5,739 nt of DNA, taken from contig WRFC01000058.1 of the NCBI GenBank assembly GCA_009779015.1, positions 1 to 5,739 on the forward strand, read 5' to 3'. The translations under genes were made by a program, and so were the position numbers. Numbering within the stretch: the first letter of the stretch is position 1; every line of letters starts with the position of its first letter. Positions 1-5,739 of this stretch are shown in pieces. Source of the DNA: Coriobacteriia bacterium (lineage in GTDB: Bacteria > Actinomycetota > Coriobacteriia > Coriobacteriales > UBA8131). The notes beneath the pieces are model-generated. The model did not search any database. It worked only from the letters and a program-made list of their open reading frames with translations, and was not told the DNA's origin.

Positions 1-680
1 CCCAGCGCTTTGCCCTGCTCGTCTCGGGGTCGCCCTGCGGGGCCGCCCCCGAGCTGCTCTGGGAGCTGGCCGAAGGCATGAGCTTCATCGTCGCTGTCGA
101 TTCTGGGGCCGACTGGCTCTGTGCTGCCAACCTGATACCCGACCTGATTGTCGGAGACCTCGACTCCTGTTCGGCCGAAAGCCTGCGTATCCTGCGCGAA
201 CAAGAGGTCGAAGAGCTCGTTTATCCCACTGCCAAAGACGCTACCGACCTCGAACTGGCCCTGGCCGAGGTTGCCCAACGCGACTACGGCAACCTCGTGG
301 CCACCAACATCTTAGGCGGGCGCAGCGACCATGCGCTGGCCGCCCTCGGTAACCTCGTCCAAGCCGTCCAGCGCGGCCTGGCCGTGACTGTCGTAGAGCC
401 TACCGAGACGATCATCATCCTCAGCGCCGCCAGCCCGCACGACCATCTGACCCTCGATTTCGCCGACGGCCTCGAGGCCGGCCAGGCGCCCACGATCTCG
501 CTCATCCCCTGGGGCGGGCCGGCCGAGGTCTCGGCCAGCGGCTTTCAATGGCAGCTCGACCACGCCACCTTGAGCCCCCTGCAATCGCTCGGCGTCTCTA
601 ACCTGCCCGTGGCCGCCCAGCCGCGTATCGACCTGCACCAAGGCGACCTGCTCGTGATCGTCCAGGTCCCAGCCTTCTAA
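1..680 (+). CDS. thiN: Thiamine pyrophosphokinase, 5'-truncated by the window edge
   Basis: This enzyme transfers pyrophosphate from ATP to thiamine, giving thiamine pyrophosphate and AMP in the cytoplasm. The reading frame is already open at base 3 and has no start codon before the ATG at 78. The 25 codons before that ATG encode LLVSGSPCGAAPELLWELA, which matches the first strand and helix of the family, so the true start lies outside the window and 78 is an internal Met. Counting from that Met, the visible motifs are DSGAD (8-12, usually DGGA), GDLDS (26-30, catalytic Asp pair), TAKDATDLELAL (51-62) and LGGRSDHALAALGNL (79-93). The remainder, to about residue 200, fits the thiamine-binding beta-sandwich. 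Gene end is TAA at 678-680. It converges on rpmB across a shared spacer with a terminator. The family call is firm; only the extreme N-terminus is missing. Ser for the second Gly of DGGA is a mild deviation. Confidence 0.93.
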   Translation, partial: QRFALLVSGSPCGAAPELLWELAEGMSFIVAVDSGADWLCAANLIPDLIVGDLDSCSAESLRILREQEVEELVYPTAKDATDLELALAEVAQRDYGNLVATNILGGRSDHALAALGNLVQAVQRGLAVTVVEPTETIIILSAASPHDHLTLDFADGLEAGQAPTISLIPWGGPAEVSASGFQWQLDHATLSPLQSLGVSNLPVAAQPRIDLHQGDLLVIVQVPAF

Positions 681-3600
681 GCCGTTCTTCTTTCAGTGTT
701 CTGAGCAACAAAAAAAAGGACCGGGGTGATCCCGGTCCTTTGAGCGGCTAGACTGCGTCTGCGGCCATCAAGGGCGGCCGCCGACATTAACACGTTCAGG
801 CGCGCTTGACCTTGCCGGCCTTCAGGCACTTGGTGCAGACATGGGCCTTCTGGACATGCCCGTTGACCTCGATGGTCAGCTTTTGGACATTCGGGCGATA
901 GACGCGGCCAGTCACGCGATGCGAGTGGCTGACATTCCGCCCGGCTACCGGGTGCTTACCGCAGACTGAACAAACCTGAGACATTTCGAGCTCCTAACCT
1001 ACTCTTAAGGCGCCAGACGCGCCCAGTGGATTCGTGGTGGTCGGGGACGGACTTGAACCGCCGGCACGGGGATTTTCAGTCCCCTGCTCTACCGACTGAG
1101 CTACCCGACCGTTGCTGCAAAAAAAAGCGAATCAGCCTGAATATTCTACCAGAGTCTGCCCACAGGTCAATGGCAGGCCGCCGATAAAATAATTACTGCT
1201 CTAGCAGCGCGACATATAATGCCTCGTCAAACGGCGCCTCGCGGTCAGGGCAGTTCTCGCGCTGGCAAAGCATGCAGTTGTCAAAGGCCTTGTCCGTCGG
1301 GTAGTAGATGCCCGAGACGCTCTTGATCGGGTCCATCAGCGAAGAGCCGCTGAGCCTCACCCCAAGCCGTGCCGGGGCGTCACCAAACAGCTTAAAAAGC
1401 AGCTGCTGCTCGGTAATCGACCAATCGACCAGCGAGCCGGGGTTGACTGACGCGATCATGCCTTTGGGCAGCGCGTTCGTGAGGTGCTTGTCCAGGGTCA
1501 AAGAGGCCTTGTTGACAAGCAGCTCCATCACGGCATCAAGGTAGAGCTGGTCGATCAGCTCAAGGTTGTTCTGCTCGATGTAGTCCATCAACTCTCCGCC
1601 CGAAGTGGCCAAATAGGGATAAACGACTTCTTTTTCGGCCAGGTTGTTGGCCAGCACCTTGCTCGTAAAAGTGATGCCCTCGATCGTCACCGTATTTTCG
1701 GTGATGTCTTCGATCGGCGTCTCGATGTAAAAGAACCGTGGCCTGGCCAGGGGCAGGGTCTCGGCAATCAGCTCGCGAATGCGCTCTCCGTAGGCATGGT
1801 CCTCATTCATTTTGAAGTGCTTCAAAACGTCTGCGGCCGTCACCGACCACTCAAAGTCATCCATAAAAATCGGTTGGGGCATGAATTTCTCCTTTGTCTC
1901 TGCACAGGTATCAGAAAATGGTTTATTTTTAATAGCTGTAACAAACTCTTTCTTGAATCCACATCTAAGCTCAAGTATTATATAACGTTGTCGCTTTTAA
2001 CAAGCGCTGGGTTTTTTATAGTCTCAGATAGAAAGCGGTACTTTTGCCAAAAGAAGACGCGATTGAACTTGAAGGCACGGTTATCGAACCTCTGCCTAAC
2101 GCCATGTTCAAGGTAGAGTTAGAGAACGGCCATGTGGTCTTGGCACATATCTCGGGCAAAATGCGTATGCATTATATTCGCATCCTGCCTGGCGACAGGG
2201 TGACTGTCGAACTTTCTCCCTATGATCTGAACAGAGGGCGTATTACCTATCGTTTCAAGTGACAGCATTTTTTACGTATGCCGTCTAAACGGCATTCGCC
2301 AACGTTTGAGTGATGCTCTTCGATATTCTAGGGCACCGGCAAATGGCCTGGGTCATCCAGCAGATGGCCGTTAATGCAAACCAACGCCTGCGGCTGCGGC
2401 GTCGAGATAGATTGAATTGAAGATTGCAGAAAACCACTGCGCGGCTCTCTGGCCTGGCTACTTCTGAAAACGAGAGGCCAAAGCATCAAAAGGGGGTCAC
2501 GCGTTAGTGTCTGAAGAAGGGACTAAGACAATGAAGGTAAGACCTTCGGTAAAGAAGATGTGTGACAAGTGCAAAATCATCCGGCGCCATGGCCGCGTCC
2601 TCGTGATCTGCGAGAACCCGCGCCATAAGCAGCGCCAGGGTTAAGGAGGAGGCTTTTAGTGGCACGTATCTCTGGTGTCGACCTACCGCGCGAGAAGCGC
2701 GTCGAGATCGGCCTGACCTATATCTATGGTATCGGGTTGACCACCTCAAACCGCATTTTGGCGGAGACGGGTGTGAGCCCCGACACACGTGTGATGGACC
2801 TCACAGAAGAAGAGACAGTCCGGCTGCGTGAGTACATCGACAAGAACATCCAGGTCGAAGGCGACCTGCGGCGCGAGGTCTCGCAGAACATCAAGCGCCT
2901 GATGGAGATCGGCTCGTACCGTGGCCTCCGCCACCGCCGCGGGCTACCCACGCGCGGGCAGCGCACCCATACCAATGCGCGCACGCGTAAGGGCCCCCGC
3001 AAGCAGATCGGAGGTAAGAAGAAATAATGTCTCCTAAAAAACAGGTACGCACACGCATCAAACGCTCTGAGCGCAAGAACATCGCGGTCGGCGCGGCGCA
3101 TATCAAATCGACTTTCAACAACACGATCATCACAGTCACCGACCCGTCCGGAAACGTCATCGCCTGGCAGAGCGCCGGCACTGTCGGATTCAAGGGCTCG
3201 CGTAAATCAACGCCTTTCGCAGCACAGATGGCCGCCGAGGCCTGTGCCAAGATCGCTATGGAGCACGGCCTGCGCAAGGTGTCAGTTTTCATGAAGGGTC
3301 CCGGCTCCGGTCGTGAGACCGCTTATCGCGCCCTCCAGGCCGCCGGTTTGGAGATCGCGAGCATCCAAGACTGCACACCGATCCCACACAACGGCGTCCG
3401 TCAACGTAAACGCCGTCGCGTGTAGCCCGAAAGGAAGCTAATATGGCTAGATATACAGGCGCAGACTGCAAGCTCTGCCGTCGTGAGGGCGGTAAGCTGT
3501 TCCTCAAAGGCGACCGCTGCTATACCGATAAGTGCGCTTACGAGCGCCGCGACTATGCTCCCGGCGATGCCGGAAAAAAGCGCCCGAAAGAGAGCGAGTA

Positions 3601-5739
3601 CCGCATCCAGCTGCGCGAGAAACAAAAGACCAAGCGTATTTATGGGCTGCTCGAAAAGCAGTTCAGAGGATATTACGAGCTGGCCAACCGCCAGCAGGGC
3701 GTGACCGGCGACAACCTCTTGCGCATCTTAGAGACACGCCTTGACAACGTCGTCTACCGCCTGGGCTTTGCCAAGTCGCGTGACGAGGCCCGCCAACAAG
3801 TCCGCCATGGGCACATCCATGTCAACGGCCGGCGCGTCGACATCCCGTCCTTCAGGGTCAAAGACGGCGACCTGATCGCCGTGGCGCCCAAGGCGCGCGA
3901 CATGCTGGTGATCAAGACCGCATTGATCTCGCACGAGAAGAACGAGATGCCAAACTGGCTCGAGGTCGATATCGACAAGCTTCAGGGGTCAGTCTTGTCC
4001 CTGCCTAACCGCGACCAGATCGATATGGACATCCGTGAGCAGCTTATCGTTGAGCTCTATTCGAAATAAAGAATTAAACGAGAAAGGGAGCAACTACGAT
4101 GACAAGGTTTATGCGACCAGCAGCCACTGAGGAACGCGTGAACGAGACGCTTGCTCGGTTTGTGGTTGAACCGCTTGAGCGCGGTTACGGTCAAACCCTG
4201 GGAAACAGCATGAGACGCGTCTTGCTCTCGTCGCTCGATGGGGCAGCTGCAACATCAGTGATTATCGAAGGTGTGCAGCACGAGTTCTCATCCATTGACG
4301 GTGTCGTCGAGGACGTCACAGACATCGTCTTGAATGTCAAGGCGCTGGTCTTCTCGGCAATCGGGGCCGGTGAAGAGGGGACAGCGCGCGTCATGGCGGT
4401 CGGCCCGGCCGTCGTCACCGGCGCCGACCTTGAAGTGCCGGGCGAGTTCATTCTCGTCAACCCGACGCAGGTGATTGCCACGCTGGCCGATGGCGCGTCT
4501 TTTAATATGGAGATCCACATCGGCATCGGGCGCGGCTATATTGCCGCCGAACGCAACAAACGGCTCGGCGACCCGATCGGCATCATCCCGGTAGACTCGC
4601 TCTTCTCCCCGATCAGACGTTGCACGATGGATGTCTCGGACACCCGCGTCGGTCAACGGACGGACTACGACCGCCTGATCTTAGAGGTCGAGACGAACGG
4701 CGCGATCACGCCGCAAGAGGCCGTGATCAAGGCGGCCGGTATCATCCATCAGCATATGGACGCCTTTACTATGCTCGGCGGCGAAAGCGAGAGCAGCGAG
4801 GCCTTTACGATCTTTGCTTCTGAGGACAGCGACGGCAACGTCGAGCTGAACCGCCAGGTCGAGGACCTTGACCTGTCGGTGCGCTCATATAACTGCCTCA
4901 AGCGCGCCGGCATCCATTCGGTCCGCCAGCTCGTTGATTTTTCTGAGAACGACCTCATGAACATCCGCAATTTTGGCGCGAAGTCGATTGAAGAGGTCAA
5001 AGACAAGCTGGAGTCGATGGGACTGGGCCTGAAGCCCTGATTCGCGGTCCAGACCAAGAACATCTAGGAGTACACCTATGAGACATTACAAGCGAGGCCG
5101 CAAGCTCGGCACTGATGCCAGCCATACCAAGGCCATCAAGAAGAGCCTGGTTGCAAACCTCTTTTTGAATGATCGCGTGAAGACGACATTAGAGCGCGCC
5201 AAAGAGATCCGCGGCGATGTCGACCGCATTGTGACCTGGGCGAAACGCGGCGACGTGCATTCGCGCCGCCTGGCCATTGCTGCGCTAGGCGACAAGGACC
5301 TGGTGGCCGAGATCTTCTCGAAGGTCGGCCAGGGGCTTTTTGAAGGGCGCCCAGGCGGCTACACCCGCATTCTGAGGCTGGGTAAGCGTCGCGGCGACGC
5401 GGCCACGATCGTCATCATGGAGCTTGTCCAAGAGCCTGTGGGCAAGAAGGACAAGTCGGATAAGGCGGCGGCCAGTACAAAGGGCAAGGGCGCGGCGCAG
5501 GCCACAGCCAAGGCCCCGGTGGTCGAGAAGATCGAAGAAGCCTACGAGAAGGCCGAGACCGCAGGGGACGAGGCCGCAGAGACCGAGGCTGGCCAGTCTG
5601 GGGTTGACGAGGCTGAGGTTGACGAGGCTGAGGCTGCGGAGGCTGAGGCCGAGGCGGCCGAGGCGGCGCCTGAGACCGACGAAGCAGAGGCCAAAGAGGC
5701 GGACGAGGCCGAGGCCGAGTCTGAGCAAGCCGAGGCAGC

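Overview
The window is a housekeeping stretch of a bacterial chromosome, GC-rich throughout except for one AT-rich intergenic island at about 1905-2030. Two convergent or divergent blocks meet in it. The Cys-containing (zinc-type) forms of L28, L36 and S4, the strong Shine-Dalgarno sites, an E. coli-like sigma-70 promoter and a stand-alone methionine-synthase-activation-domain protein suggest a GC-rich, cobalamin-using, probably anaerobic lineage. Chloroflexota (Anaerolineae-like) is my best guess. This is inference from gene style and context, not from a search.

Left block (1-1882). The 3' part of a thiamine pyrophosphokinase gene (plus strand, 5' end outside the window) converges on a minus-strand unit. 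Read on the minus strand, that unit is a MetH-reactivation-domain-like protein (1882-1193), a well-formed promoter (1170-1143), tRNA-Phe(GAA) with encoded CCA (1110-1035), rpmB/L28 (984-796) and a strong intrinsic terminator (741-708). thiN next to rpmB is a familiar pairing (Bacillus subtilis has rpe-thiN-spoVM-rpmB).

Right block (1883-5739). An AT-rich divergent promoter region separates the corrinoid-related gene from the 'alpha' ribosomal cluster on the plus strand: infA (IF-1, forced TTG start), a 268-nt non-coding gap, rpmJ (L36), rpsM (S13, GTG start), rpsK (S11), rpsD (S4), rpoA (RNA polymerase alpha) and rplQ (L17, running off the right edge). From rpmJ on the genes are tightly packed, with overlaps or gaps of 14-37 nt and good Shine-Dalgarno sites, so they are very probably one operon. 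Their products feed 30S assembly, 50S assembly, translation initiation and RNA polymerase assembly. The usual upstream partners (secY, adk, map) are absent here, so the cluster has its own promoter region.

I found no CRISPR array, insertion sequence, phage gene or new defence system. The points most worth a second look are the long acidic Ala/Glu tail on L17 (at least 100 residues, open at the window edge), infA with no possible start other than TTG plus an attenuator-like leader, an unusual S11 C-terminus, the unexplained infA-rpmJ gap, and the solitary corrinoid-reactivation-like protein divergent from infA.
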